Position numbers and translations under genes: made by a program | Part shown: positions 24,487-40,440 of the stretch, piece by piece | Position numbering within the stretch: position 1 is the stretch's first letter | Layout: each line of letters starts with the position of its first letter | Assembly (NCBI RefSeq): GCF_040412425.1 | Contig: NC_089763.1 | Coordinates: forward strand, 53,000,087 to 53,064,086 | Origin: Macrobrachium rosenbergii | Taxonomy: Eukaryota; Arthropoda; Malacostraca; Decapoda; Palaemonidae | Direction of reading: 5' to 3' | DNA length: 64,000 nt | The notes under the pieces: generated by a model | Database searches by the model: none | What the model was told of the DNA's origin: nothing | The model's input: the letters and a program-made list of their open reading frames with translations, nothing else

Positions 24487-25890
<1,404 letters not shown>

Positions 25891-26229
25891 CAAGACTGAC
25901 AGGGGAGAATATTTTATCATAAAACTTCAATTATTTGAGAAGTTAACAGATAAAAAAAAATAAAGATGTATCTGATGTGCATCGGCTTAGAAAAAGCATA
26001 AGGTAGATTTGATAGGGAGGCAGCGTGGAGGATGTCTAATCTCAGATTCTGGGAGAATTTAAATATTTTTATACCTGGGGTGAAGCATGTGTTAGAAGAT
26101 AGCAGAAGAGTGACTGGTTTGCTATGAAAGTAAGCATAACAGAATCTTAGGCCTCCGGGACTGTTTGAGTTCTTTATTGATGGAGTAATACGAGAATTCA
26201 GGGAAAGGACGGTATAAGCACGTACAAGT

Positions 26230-26940
26230 TGTGGAGTAAGAAAATGAAACCCGAACTAAGTGCAAAATTGTCGATGTTTCCTGAGTTTGGAAGTTTTGAA
26301 TAGAGGGGAAAGTTGAGAGTAAATGTGAATGAGAGAAATGTTATGATTATCAGTGGAAACCAGGAAGATGGAAGAATGGAAGAGGTTGATTCGTATAAGT
26401 ATTCAGAAGTAAAAATAGTGAATGAAAGTAGGGTGAAAGAAGTCACAGCATTGGTGACTTAAATTGTCTATGAAAGCCAAATTGGGTATGTGAAAAAGTA
26501 TTATTGATCAAGCTCTCCTCTATGGAAGTGAAGTGTGGTTGTTGAATACGAAGGAAAGGAAAAACGTTTTTATGTTAGGTAGGAAAAACGTTACCGTAGC
26601 TACAGGATGGATCAAAGTATTTTGTAATGGTTTGGCAATGCGGAAAAAATGGCCAACAGTAAGTTGTGAATTGAGCCTATAATTCAGAAAGGGTTGGCTA
26701 GACTGTGTGAAAGAAGTATCGGAAAGAAAGGATCTTAATACCCAAGAGGCGAGATTGGAAGCAAGTTAAGGGTGAATGGCGCAGTGTGTTTATGGGTGTT
26801 CGGTGCATCGCTGATGAACATTTTATGTAGGTGTTTACAGCAGTTAATCTGGCGAAAGTTTGCTGCATAATTCTGCTGTTAAAGTATGGTTGCGACAGTG
26901 ACCGTTAGGGTGCTTTTCTCTGAAACTACCTCAGTAATTA
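26230..26940 (+). pseudogene. Non-LTR retrotransposon reverse-transcriptase relic
   Basis: Broken frames preserve RT C-terminal landmarks in order: LRVNVNERNVMI (about 26310), MEEVDSYKYSEV (about 26379), LLYGSEVWLLN (about 26518), and near the end GEWRSVFMGV (about 26772). The 3' flank (AAAGTATGGTTGCGACAGTG at about 26880) resembles that of the copy at 61440-62060. Many stops and frameshifts make it dead. Confidence 0.7.
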
Positions 26941-28118
26941 AAACTCTGCGTCGTTTGTCATGTAAAGTACTGGAATAGCTATTACTTTAGCATTCGCACC
27001 ATTTTTGGAAAAACTTGTTTTTTTTAAATAAAAGCAAAACGCTTGACGCATCGATTGAGATTACAAGTTACAGTAATTTGATTTTCAAGTAGCGAGAACA
27101 GATTTGTAATGAATAATGGAATTTTAATTCCGTTATTGATTTCAAAGGTAGAGAAGCAATGCTATAATGTAATTATTCTCTCTTTCTCTTTCTCGCTTGT
27201 TCTATTTCTGACCTTCAGCTATACAAGTGGCTAATTAATTTTTTCAAATGCACTGAAATAAAACACACACGCTTACACTTATACATAGAATCTTTTTTAA
27301 TTCTAGGCTTAGCTGCGTGGTTGCTCTTTTTTCTTGGAAACTGAACCAATTTTAGCGAGAGCTCAGCAACCTGCCAGTCTTCCTGATGGCTGCCTTCATC
27401 CAGTTATCAATTTTATCACCCTGGTAGTGAAAGCCACGCTGTATTTGCTCTTCTGAATTGAAATGAGGTAGCAAAGGGGTCATTTGACGAAGTAATATTC
27501 CAGCAGATTTTTTTGAAGCTGGCCAGACAATGAAAGAGAACTCCTGGTGTCGAAAATCATTATTTCTTTCAATTTTTAAACTGCCAGCCATAGACTGTGT
27601 AGCTTTGTGAGAGCAGGGGTGCCAAGACACATGTTTATTACCTAGACTGGCAGTTTACATAAGAATTACATATAATTTCACATTTTGTGCCTTTCTGATT
27701 TCTTTGTCAGCAGGGCGTGTGATGAACTGTTAGACGTTACAGCTTTAAATTTGGGAAATACATATAACAGTTAAGAAACGCCTAACGATAGTCTGCTACT
27801 CTACCAGGGTGATCAGGATGCGAAAAGAAGTGGCCAAAGTAAGACCGAAAAGTGTAAAACCTCTCTCAGGTATAATAGAGCTAGGCAAGTTATTTTGCAC
27901 CGATTTTCTGATATTTTTTCGTGTTACAAAATTATATTGTGATAAGTGTACTTCATATTATAACAAGTTTTCAAAAGACGATTAATTAACGGAAAATGGG
28001 GAATTATCGTGACGGAAAATAATTAACGTATAAAATGACATTAAGATGAGAGTTGCTCTTACATATGTACGTTGTATATGATAGTATTTTCGTTCAGAAT
28101 GCTAATTATTGGATTCTC

Positions 28119-28120
<2 letters not shown>
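26941..28120. other. No gene recognised; one unexplained minus-strand frame
   Basis: A 92-codon minus-strand frame (27352-27630) has balanced composition and ends GDKIDNWMKAAIRKTGRLL. I do not recognise it and list it only as a possible old coding fragment. Confidence 0.2.

Positions 28121-28121
<1 letters not shown>

Positions 28122-28191
<70 letters not shown>
28122..28191. repeat. (CT)n microsatellite
   Basis: About 35 CT units followed directly by GGAGAGAGA, a small inverted continuation. Confidence 0.97.
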
Positions 28192-28194
<3 letters not shown>

Positions 28195-28742
28195 GAGAGA
28201 TCGAATTATTATTTTCCGCCGTATTCTTTAACGAAGGCATTATTTATATTCCATCTACCCCATTTTGTTAGTGACGTTCATGATTCACTTGGAGCCGATT
28301 CAGTGAACTATGGAAATGATGCTTTGTTTGCTTTTAATTTTGAGACATTTGAGCTGATGCAATCAATATCTTTTGAAGCGTAAATTTTCGTTATTACCGG
28401 CCCCTCTGCTGTAGTAGAAAAGTGTACGTGTTGCAATAACTCTCCTGTAAAGGGGTCTACGTGTAGCTGCACCTGTTTTTACTGTCAATTGTCTTTCTTT
28501 TCTAATGTATCTGTTTTTCTAGTTTTCTTGTTTCTGTTTATTGTTTTATTTCGTGCCGGATATGTACGTAATTCTGTCTCTTGTTAGTGCTTAGGTTTCT
28601 TTTCACATTGGCTGCTCAAAGATCAGTTACCAATTAAGCTCCAGCATACAGTATATGAGCTCTTTGGTCTCAGTGAGAGCGCTGGTCTGTTTTACGTGGT
28701 GCCTGGTCGTCTTCTTTGGTTTTCTCTTTCAGAAGGCGGTGA

Positions 28743-28743
<1 letters not shown>

Positions 28744-28799
<56 letters not shown>
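28744..28799. repeat. (ATT)n microsatellite
   Basis: About 18 ATT units. Confidence 0.97.
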
Positions 28800-28800
<1 letters not shown>

Positions 28801-29060
28801 AGTAGGTAACAGACCCTCTTTTATACTGTACAAGTGGTGTTAAAAGTGATAGCTGCATCAGCAGCATTCAGTTTGTATAGAGTTTTCTCTGTTTTTTTAC
28901 TAATAATTGCTTTTTCTAGGTTACTGCATTCTGCCAGTAACACGCCGATATTGGTCATACTTGGAGAGGAAAGCAGGTTGCAAAATTGGATAGTTTATTT
29001 CCGATGAACGCAGTTTAACAGTGACAGGATACTGAAATCGGGAGTTCATATTCCGTAGAG

Positions 29061-29150
29061 TTGTCCTTCAGGAAAGCGTCTTCTTTTGAGTTGTCTTTCA
29101 GGAAAGCGTCTTCTCTTGAGTTGTCGTTCAGGAGAAAGTCTTCTTCGGTG
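29061..29150 (+). repeat. Three tandem 30-bp units
   Basis: Three consecutive units beginning TTGTCNTTCAGGA. Since 30 is a multiple of three, the frame through them stays open and repeats SFRKASSFEL-like peptides, but no gene context supports translation. Confidence 0.85.
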
Positions 29151-29344
29151 TTAATCGAGGCATGTTTCGCTCAGGCTCCACTGAGCATGGTCACGCTAAA
29201 AGACGGGAGTAGACTGGCTTTTGATGTGGGTCTTGCTATTTTACATGAGGAGGGGGGGGACGTTAAATTCTGCTGCCCGCTGATTGGCTCAGGAGAAAAC
29301 GCTCGTGCTGCTTATTGGCTGGCGAGATTTTTTCGCAAGCCAAA

Positions 29345-29896
29345 AATTTATCGCTGATGGTTTCTCTGTTGCAGCCTTGCTGAGCGGCGGGGCTGGTGTG
29401 CGACGCTATTTTCTGGTATTTCACGGCGAATATTCTGATTGGGCGGCGGGGGGCTCGCAGAATCTCCGACATTATTGTGAGTTTCACGTTCGGGATTGTC
29501 GTTTCTTGCGGTGTCTGGCGTCGGTCTGTCAGCTACAGAAGTAATAGGCCGCCTAGTGATGGTAGGCAGGAGGAATACCTCTTGCATGGTATTTAAGAAG
29601 GACTTCTCCTGCTGTATTAAGAGCGCCTCCAGCAGCGGTAGGCTCCTTGTTCGGGGGCTTTTCCGATCACTTCTTTATTCCCCACTATTTCATTCCTTGT
29701 AATGCTAGCATTGTGGGCATCTCTCATGTGGTTTTTTACGCCGCCTTCTTGAGCATGACAGGAGATTCTCTTCGCCAGTTTCATGGTGGCCATACGATGC
29801 AGGCGCCGGGACATCCACGTACTGGGCATTTGAATCGGTATACCACATTCGTCTGTTTAAGAAGATCTCTCGTTAGTGGGGCTGGGTTGTTTTTCA

Positions 29897-29959
<63 letters not shown>

Positions 29960-29985
29960 ATCCGACTTCTAATAGGACCATTAAA
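29345..29985 (-). pseudogene. Penelope-like retroelement, GIY-YIG endonuclease relic
   Basis: Read on the minus strand, three frames in sequence give TNVVYRFKCPVRGCPG (29781-29870), then MKLAKRISCHAQEGGVKNHM with EIVGNKEVIGKAP (29617-29780), then a Pro/Arg-rich tail QEVFLLPTITRRPITSVADR to a stop near 29348. The VYRFxCP start, the basic helix and the NH..DAHN stretch fit the GIY-YIG endonuclease at the C-terminus of Penelope-like elements. At least two frameshifts and a damaged YIG region make it inactive. The reverse-transcriptase part is absent. Confidence 0.65.
29899..29957. repeat. (ATT)n microsatellite
   Basis: About 20 ATT units at the 5' edge of the Penelope-like relic; read in reverse it gives an artefactual poly-Asn run. 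Confidence 0.97.
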
Positions 29986-29999
29986 AACTAATGCATTCG

Positions 30000-30610
30000 T
30001 GTACCTACTAAACTCGTAAAACTGTAAAACCCAACAAAAATAAAACGGTTAGTCTTTTTAGGGTATGTAAATTATCTTCTGAAAAACGAGTGGGCGGCTT
30101 TAGAAAGCATTCTTCTTCCACTATTAAGCTTTTTGTTTATAAAAACGATGCAGTAGGCAGACTTACGCCATTGCTTCAACATGTGGAACTAGGGACGCCT
30201 ATGTGTGGGCTACTGTGCGTACAGAAAAAATGTCCATTGTTTGAGCAATCTTACGTGCAAGATGAAAAATCCAGTCAGTTAGGGAAGAACAAACTGATGT
30301 TCCCGAAATATATTAGACTAACGAGAAAGCATTAGCCAGCTGTCACTCGAAAGTCTAGATTCTGAGATGGAGCAGGAGGATCAAAATTATATCCATATGA
30401 TGGTGGAGAACCAGATAGCTGACTCGCGTAAATACTTACTGTAGATTCCCCCTTTAGGTTTTATCTGAGATATTTGGATAAGGCGCCATGATCGTCATTA
30501 TCAGCTGATAGTGACAAAATATAAAACTAGAAACAATAAGTCTATTGAAAATAAATAAAGTATATATGATTTAAAATGAAGGGTCATGTTCTGTTTTGCT
30601 GACACTGATT
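30000..30610. other. Intergenic, nothing identified
   Basis: An 81-codon frame at 30090-30335 (contains LLQHVELGTPMCGLLC) is unrecognised and is probably noncoding or an old repeat remnant. Confidence 0.3.
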
Positions 30611-30627
30611 ATATATATATATTACAC

Positions 30628-30792
<165 letters not shown>

Positions 30793-30849
30793 ATTCTCTT
30801 ATACAATGAAGTCACGTGCATCTACTGTGATTTTTTAAGCATATATACA

Positions 30850-30977
<128 letters not shown>

Positions 30978-30978
30978 C

Positions 30979-31009
30979 CAGGCGTTTCAGAAATTAGAGG
31001 GCCCCACAC
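30979..31009 (+). repeat. Left terminal inverted repeat of transposon
   Basis: About 30 bp, pairing with 32319-32346 with a few mismatches and one-base gaps. Confidence 0.8.
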
Positions 31010-31139
31010 GACAAATGGAAAGTTATGAAGTTTTGTGCTATAGCCTATCTCCAAGTACATTACTTTAAGTTTCTATTAATCTATTTTTCATTTTACATTT
31101 CTTGTTTTTTCAGACTGAGTGACGGAGTTAGATACAGCC

Positions 31140-32261
31140 ATGACTAACGACTCGGAGGAAATCAGATGGATTGACCGAATCCGGGCTATAACCTTCATAG
31201 AGGCCAGGGATGCTGGCGCATCTTTCACTTCACGTTCCTGGATAGCTAAATACATTAAAAGAGATGAATCCTTTGTTAAAAGAAACTGGAACAAAAATCC
31301 ATATGACTGTCATCGCAAAAAGAGTGAGAATCTTGGAAGGCCTGAAGTCCTTTCTCAGGAGTCTAAAGACATCATAGCTGGGGCAGTGGGTAGACCAAGA
31401 AAGTCTTTACGTAAATTGGCGCTTGAACTAGAAACAAAAAGGGGAAAGAAGAGAAGTTATAGTGCTGTATATCGTGAGTTGAAAAAATTTGGTATCAAGC
31501 CATTTCATGTTATCAGCAAGCCCAACATCACTCAGCAACAGAGAGAAGACCGTGCATGGTTTTGTGGTTCATTTATTAAAGATTGGGATGAAGCTGACTT
31601 TCTCCATGTTGCTGCTTCAGATGAATTCTTCACTTACACAGTCAGGAAGCCAAATCATAAAAATGACATAATTTTGGCTGCAAAGTTGGATGAAAACAAT
31701 AATGACTTGCGCTATCGCTAAGTTGTGAAATTTCCTGAATGTTTGGGAATTTTTCTCTGTTTCACAACCAAGCGGTTAATGTGGATCATCAAAGAAAAAG
31801 GACAATCATGGAATGGCGAATACTTCAGAGAAACTGTGCTTACTGGTGGAGTATTTCCTTTCCTCAAAGATCCTGAAAATGTGTTATCTGTTAAAGAAGT
31901 CACATTTTTGCATGATAAGGCACCATGTTTCAAGGCTCTTCAGACACAGGAGCTGCTTCGAAACAGTGATATCAATTTATTCTCGTCAAGTGAACTTCCA
32001 GGTAGCTCCCCTGACCTTAATGTGGGTGAAAACATTGGTAGTATCTTGAAGGATCGTGTTGAAGCGCGCACAGTGAACTATGATAGTATACCAAGCCTCG
32101 ACGACCTGCGAAGAGAGGTGATTGAAGTGCTCAGGGAAATGGAGTTTGAGTCTCAGCTTTTTTGTGATTTGCTGAAATCATACCCCTCAAGAATGCAGGC
32201 TGTGGTACAGGCAGATGGAGGCCACACAAAATATCAAATACTCAGAGAGAAACTTAAATAA
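31140..32261 (+). pseudogene. DD37E transposase with one in-frame stop
   Basis: The ATG at 31140 opens a 373-position frame to the TAA at 32259-32261, broken only by TAA at 31719-31721 (position 194); both halves are in the same frame. Residues 12-60 form a helix-turn-helix-type DNA-binding region and GRPR is at 84-87. The catalytic triad is visible: D161 in AASDEFF, D259 in FLHDKAPCF and E297 in SPDLNVGEN. There are 97 residues between the first two and 37 between D259 and E297, hence DD37E, known from the ITmD37E group, rather than Tc1 DD34E or mariner DD34D. As read, the protein ends before D259 and would be inactive. Confidence 0.9.
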
Positions 32262-32318
32262 ATACCTGTTCTGAATTACTTTTTGTTTTTGCCTATATCA
32301 ATTTTAGTTTATGCTGTA

Positions 32319-32346
32319 GAGGGTGGGGCTCTAATTTGAAACACCT
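32319..32346 (-). repeat. Right terminal inverted repeat of transposon
   Basis: Partner of 30979-31009; it ends at a TA dinucleotide (32347-32348). Confidence 0.8.
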
Positions 32347-32361
32347 ATGTATCATAATTCA

Positions 32362-33111
<750 letters not shown>

Positions 33112-33139
33112 GAATCTACTGGTCACTTTTACCAGATAC

Positions 33140-36953
<3,814 letters not shown>

Positions 36954-37133
36954 ACGCAGCAGTGGCAGCGGAGACTCGGCCTCCCGCCTTGGCAAACCTC
37001 CTCTGGTCAAGAAAAACTCTGGCTCCATGTGTAGCGGGTCGGGGGGAGCCAGTCCGAAATACCTCTGGATTCGGGTGGCTCTCTTCGAGAAGGTGCTCGC
37101 CAAAATCATCGACTACCTCGTACAGAATAGCAA
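36954..37133 (+). CDS. SGSM2: SGSM1/2 exon: start of the visible RUN domain
   Basis: Small G protein signaling modulators combine an N-terminal RUN domain, a Rab-binding region and a C-terminal TBC Rab-GAP domain, and act in membrane traffic (vertebrate SGSM2/RUTBC1 and SGSM1/RUTBC2 bind Rab9A). This 180-bp exon follows the acceptor CATCTCCACAG and ends at CAA|GTAAGA. It starts at codon base 3 with a Ser/Gly-rich basic stretch, then SPKYLWIRVALFEKVLAKII and DYLVQNS, the signature of the SGSM RUN domain. Its phase fits the next exon, giving VQNSNKYYEKD across the junction. Upstream RUN exons are missing from what I can recognise. Confidence 0.9.
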
Positions 37134-37283
37134 GTAAGATTATTTTTTCTCTTTCCCTCCAACAGAATACTGTTAAATTATGCTCTCAGACTGGAAGAAA
37201 TGGATAATTGGAGAGTAGGAAATGGAAGCACAAAGAAAGAGAAAGATTAGCGCAGGTTGGATATTTTTGTGGTCCGTGAAATT

Positions 37284-37314
<31 letters not shown>

Positions 37315-37382
37315 TCGTGAAAGATAATATGATTATGATATGATTACACGGATATGTTTTTCTGTTTGTAAGGCCAATGAAA

Positions 37383-37465
<83 letters not shown>

Positions 37466-37522
37466 GTGGTGAAAGAAATGATTGCACAAATATTTCTTTC
37501 TGCTTGAAAGGCCTAGGAAAAT

Positions 37523-37576
<54 letters not shown>

Positions 37577-37638
37577 TGGTGAAAGATAATATGATTACAC
37601 AAATATTTTTTTCTGTTTGAAAGACCTATAAAAACTGC

Positions 37639-37700
<62 letters not shown>

Positions 37701-37770
37701 TGGTGAAAGATATGATTACACGAATATTTTTTGTTTGAAAGGCTTATGAAAACTGCAGAGAGAGAGAGAG
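37284..37770 (+). repeat. Intronic compound tandem repeat with (GA)n cores
   Basis: Four to five units of roughly 95-120 bp in SGSM intron 1. Each has a phrase like GTGGTGAAAGATAATATGAT, then TTACAC.AATATTT, TCTGTTTG and AAAACTGCAG, followed by a GA tract of varying length. GA tracts lie at about 37284-37311, 37388-37462, 37525-37575, 37642-37698 and 37757-37770. Confidence 0.88.
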
Positions 37771-37888
37771 ATTAGTTCTGGTCTCATATAATTACATTTA
37801 TTCTCATAACCATAAAAATGGCAGAGGTAATTACTGCAGTCCTACTAATGTAATTTATTTTTTCTGCGAGTCACATACAATATCAGGA

Positions 37889-37890
<2 letters not shown>

Positions 37891-37953
<63 letters not shown>
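37891..37953. repeat. (CA)n microsatellite, intron 1
   Basis: About 31 CA units. Confidence 0.97.
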
Positions 37954-37958
<5 letters not shown>

Positions 37959-38478
37959 ATCTACGCCTCTGATATACGAGAACCCACAAGTTCTAGTTCT
38001 CAAAAGTTTAGAAGTGCTTCATCATTTTTCAGTGATTTGTGTGATTAGCTCTACCGAGATATCTTGGGAGTCCATTACCGCGATGTTGACACAGAGTCAG
38101 AGATGGTCTTCGGTTAAGTGAAAAACAATAATTGAGTCGGGAGATTAAGGGATTATGTGAGATTATGCAGTTGCTTTCGCTTTGGGAGCAAAATGAGAAG
38201 TGTGTTTTGATAGACTTGAAAGCAGCGTAACCGAGGGCATTTCATATCCTCATTTTCTCTCTCCATTCCTCTTGCTGTGAATGTGTTGGTTTTATGAAAT
38301 AGTCTTGTAATTTGTCGTAGAAGACTGGAATGATGCACAATTTGTTCATTTTTCCCAATGAAAATCGCAACAAATGTAGTCATTTTTGTGTAGTTTTCTG
38401 TCTTGAAGTGACCCTCGCAACAAAACCAAACACCACATTTCACGGAAATTCCAATTTCCAGAGTTTGACTGATGTACT

Positions 38479-38764
38479 AAGTTCCTCATTGGCAGGGTGG
38501 GTTCCGTTCTCAGCTAGCACTCTGCTGGCCCCGAGTTCGAATCTCCGGCCGGCCAATGAAGAATAAAGAGGAATTGATTTCTGGTGATAGAAATTCATTT
38601 CTCGCTATTATGTGGTTCCGATTCCACAATAAGCTGTAGGTCTCGTTGCTAGGTAACCAATCGGTTCTTAGCCACGTAAAATAAGTCTGATCTTTCGGGC
38701 CAGCCCTAGGAGAGCTGTTAATCAGCTCAGTGGTCTGGTTAAACTAAGGTATACTTAACTTTTT
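38479..38764 (+). mobile_element. tRNA-derived SINE with target-site duplication
   Basis: The element is bracketed by the exact 15-bp direct repeat TTTGACTGATGTACT (38464-38478 and 38765-38779), a target-site duplication from retroposition. Near its 5' end are TTGGCAGGGTGG (A-box-like) and GAGTTCGAATCTCC (B box, about 38533-38546). A conserved-looking body follows (ATTCCACAATAAGCTGTAGG; CTCAGTGGTCTGGTTAAACT) and a short T-run closes it. It lies in SGSM intron 1, same strand as the gene. Mobilisation would have depended on a LINE reverse transcriptase. Confidence 0.9.
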
Positions 38765-38906
38765 TTTGACTGATGTACTGGAATCAGTTTTGTATTCCTA
38801 TTCATTTTGTCGTACCTAGCTTTTAAACAATGTTGTAAACGATATAATGATGCTTTCAGCTTTTGTTTACTGTCAGCTGAGCTTTCATGTCATTTTTTTC
38901 TTGCAG

Positions 38907-38974
38907 CAAATATTACGAAAAAGATTCCTTGGTTGCTGATCCCGACTACGGAACCATCTTAAGTTCACTCTTAG
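38907..38974 (+). CDS. SGSM2: SGSM1/2 exon: RUN domain, second visible part
   Basis: A 68-bp exon with acceptor TTTCTTGCAG and donor TTAG|GTGAGT. It encodes KYYEKDSLVADPDYGTILSS and LL, matching the conserved SGSM segment between the FEKVLAKI and VGPCAL motifs. It begins at codon base 3 and ends after base 1, fitting both neighbours. A T-rich, CT-rich intron of 762 bp follows. Confidence 0.95.
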
Positions 38975-39736
38975 GTGAGTTTAGTTATGTCCTGTTTTTT
39001 TTTTCTCTCTCTCTCTCTCTATCTCTTCTCTCTCTTTCTCTCTATCTTAGCTTTCCTTTCTGTTTAGCTTTGTTTTTTCAAATGAATAATATTTTCTACT
39101 GGCTTGATGTTCTAACCAATTTTCTTGCACCCCGCTTTCATTAAACTTTTTTTTTGTCACCTCGTAGTTTTTTTATTTTCTGTCTCTTTTTTACAGTTTC
39201 ATTTGTTAGTTGCTATTTTATATTGGTTACGAATTACATTTACCAGTAAAGGTTCTTAATAAATGCAGATGGTGATTTACATTGAACTTGAGTGCAGAGA
39301 GAGTAAGTGATACACAAAGATTTAGTTGCTTTATAGAGCTTAATTGCTCACTATTCATTGCTTTATAGAAAAGGCAAGGAATATTGTGTAGGTATCAGAG
39401 TAAAAAAAGCAGTTTTCTGTCCGTGCAAATGTACAGTGAAATGCTCCAGGAAAGCCAAAGTATAAATTTAAGCTAATATGATAAGCTAAATTCTAAATAT
39501 CTAGATTTTTAGTAGAATTCCCGTCCCTTAATTTTAATAGTTTATTTTTGTTAGAAGGATTCCGAGTTATACGAAACCTCCTGCATTTAACTCAAAAGTA
39601 TGTTGACAAACACTGATTATAATAATAATGTTAATATTTGAGAGAAAAGGTAGATCATTATTTATGTGAAATCGTTAATTAAAAGAGAACTGTTGTGATT
39701 TACATTGTACTTAAGTCATGTAATGTCTCGTTGCAG

Positions 39737-39891
39737 TGGGACCTTGTGCCCTCGACTACAGCAGGATGAAGACAGTTGACCACCTGTGGACCGATCCTCC
39801 TGCCGACGAACTCGTCCAGAGACACAGAATCTCCTCCGGTCACTTCTCAGGTCCTGCCACCCCCCCGGCCCATCGCCGGCCCGGTCTGCAC
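39737..39891 (+). CDS. SGSM2: SGSM1/2 exon: end of RUN domain and linker
   Basis: A 155-bp exon with acceptor CTCGTTGCAG and donor CAC|GTAAGG. It encodes [20 protein letters not shown] followed by [12 protein letters not shown], one of the most conserved SGSM blocks and the end of the RUN domain, then a Pro/His/Arg-rich linker ([13 protein letters not shown]). It ends in phase 0. The next exon is 7.2 kb away behind a repeat-filled intron. Confidence 0.95.
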
Positions 39892-39953
39892 GTAAGGGCT
39901 TCAGTCAAATCGCCTTTTGCTACCGTTTTCCTTCTCATTTCATATTTTTCCAC

Positions 39954-39956
<3 letters not shown>

Positions 39957-40023
<67 letters not shown>
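39957..40023. repeat. (CT)n microsatellite, intron 3
   Basis: About 33 CT units. Confidence 0.97.
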
Positions 40024-40029
<6 letters not shown>

Positions 40030-40364
40030 GTGAAAGTTACGTTTATTCACCGATTTCGAAATAAATTGACCTTTAGTGATGAGCACAGTCGACAGAGTGC
40101 ATGAAGTGTGAAAACTCTTCCGCCTTCTATTTAAGCACGGATACAATCCACACCTGCAAGGGATGTCGTTACTAAATCTTTCCCGAACTTGTTAAGCAAA
40201 TCACAATCGAATATCAAGATTTCATTTCATATAATATGCAGAGGTATGAGGTGTACTTCATATTTCCATAAAAGCGTCTTTGGCAAAAATTATTGAGAGC
40301 GACAGTGTGGACCCCGATTTACAGCTGGTCTGGATTTCAAAAGACCAGTTGGATTAGAACATCA

Positions 40365-40367
<3 letters not shown>

Positions 40368-40440
<73 letters not shown>
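40368..40440. repeat. (CT)n-(CA)n microsatellite, intron 3
   Basis: CT tract to about 40420 passing directly into CA. Confidence 0.97.

Larger units (their letters stand above)
30978..32348 (+). mobile_element. Tc1/mariner-superfamily transposon with DD37E spacing
   Basis: A 1.37-kb element with one transposase frame and short terminal inverted repeats. The left end reads CAGGCGTTTCAGAAATTAGA; the right end, reverse-complemented, reads AGGTGTTTCAAATTAGAG. After one-base gaps the match continues through CCCCAC. TA dinucleotides lie at both borders, fitting the superfamily's TA target. Both flanks are TA microsatellites. Apart from one stop codon the coding sequence is intact, so insertion is probably fairly recent. 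Confidence 0.88.

Noticed and set aside
27352..27630. 92-codon minus-strand frame
   Set aside because: Balanced composition made me look twice, but there is no motif, homology I recall, or gene structure around it.
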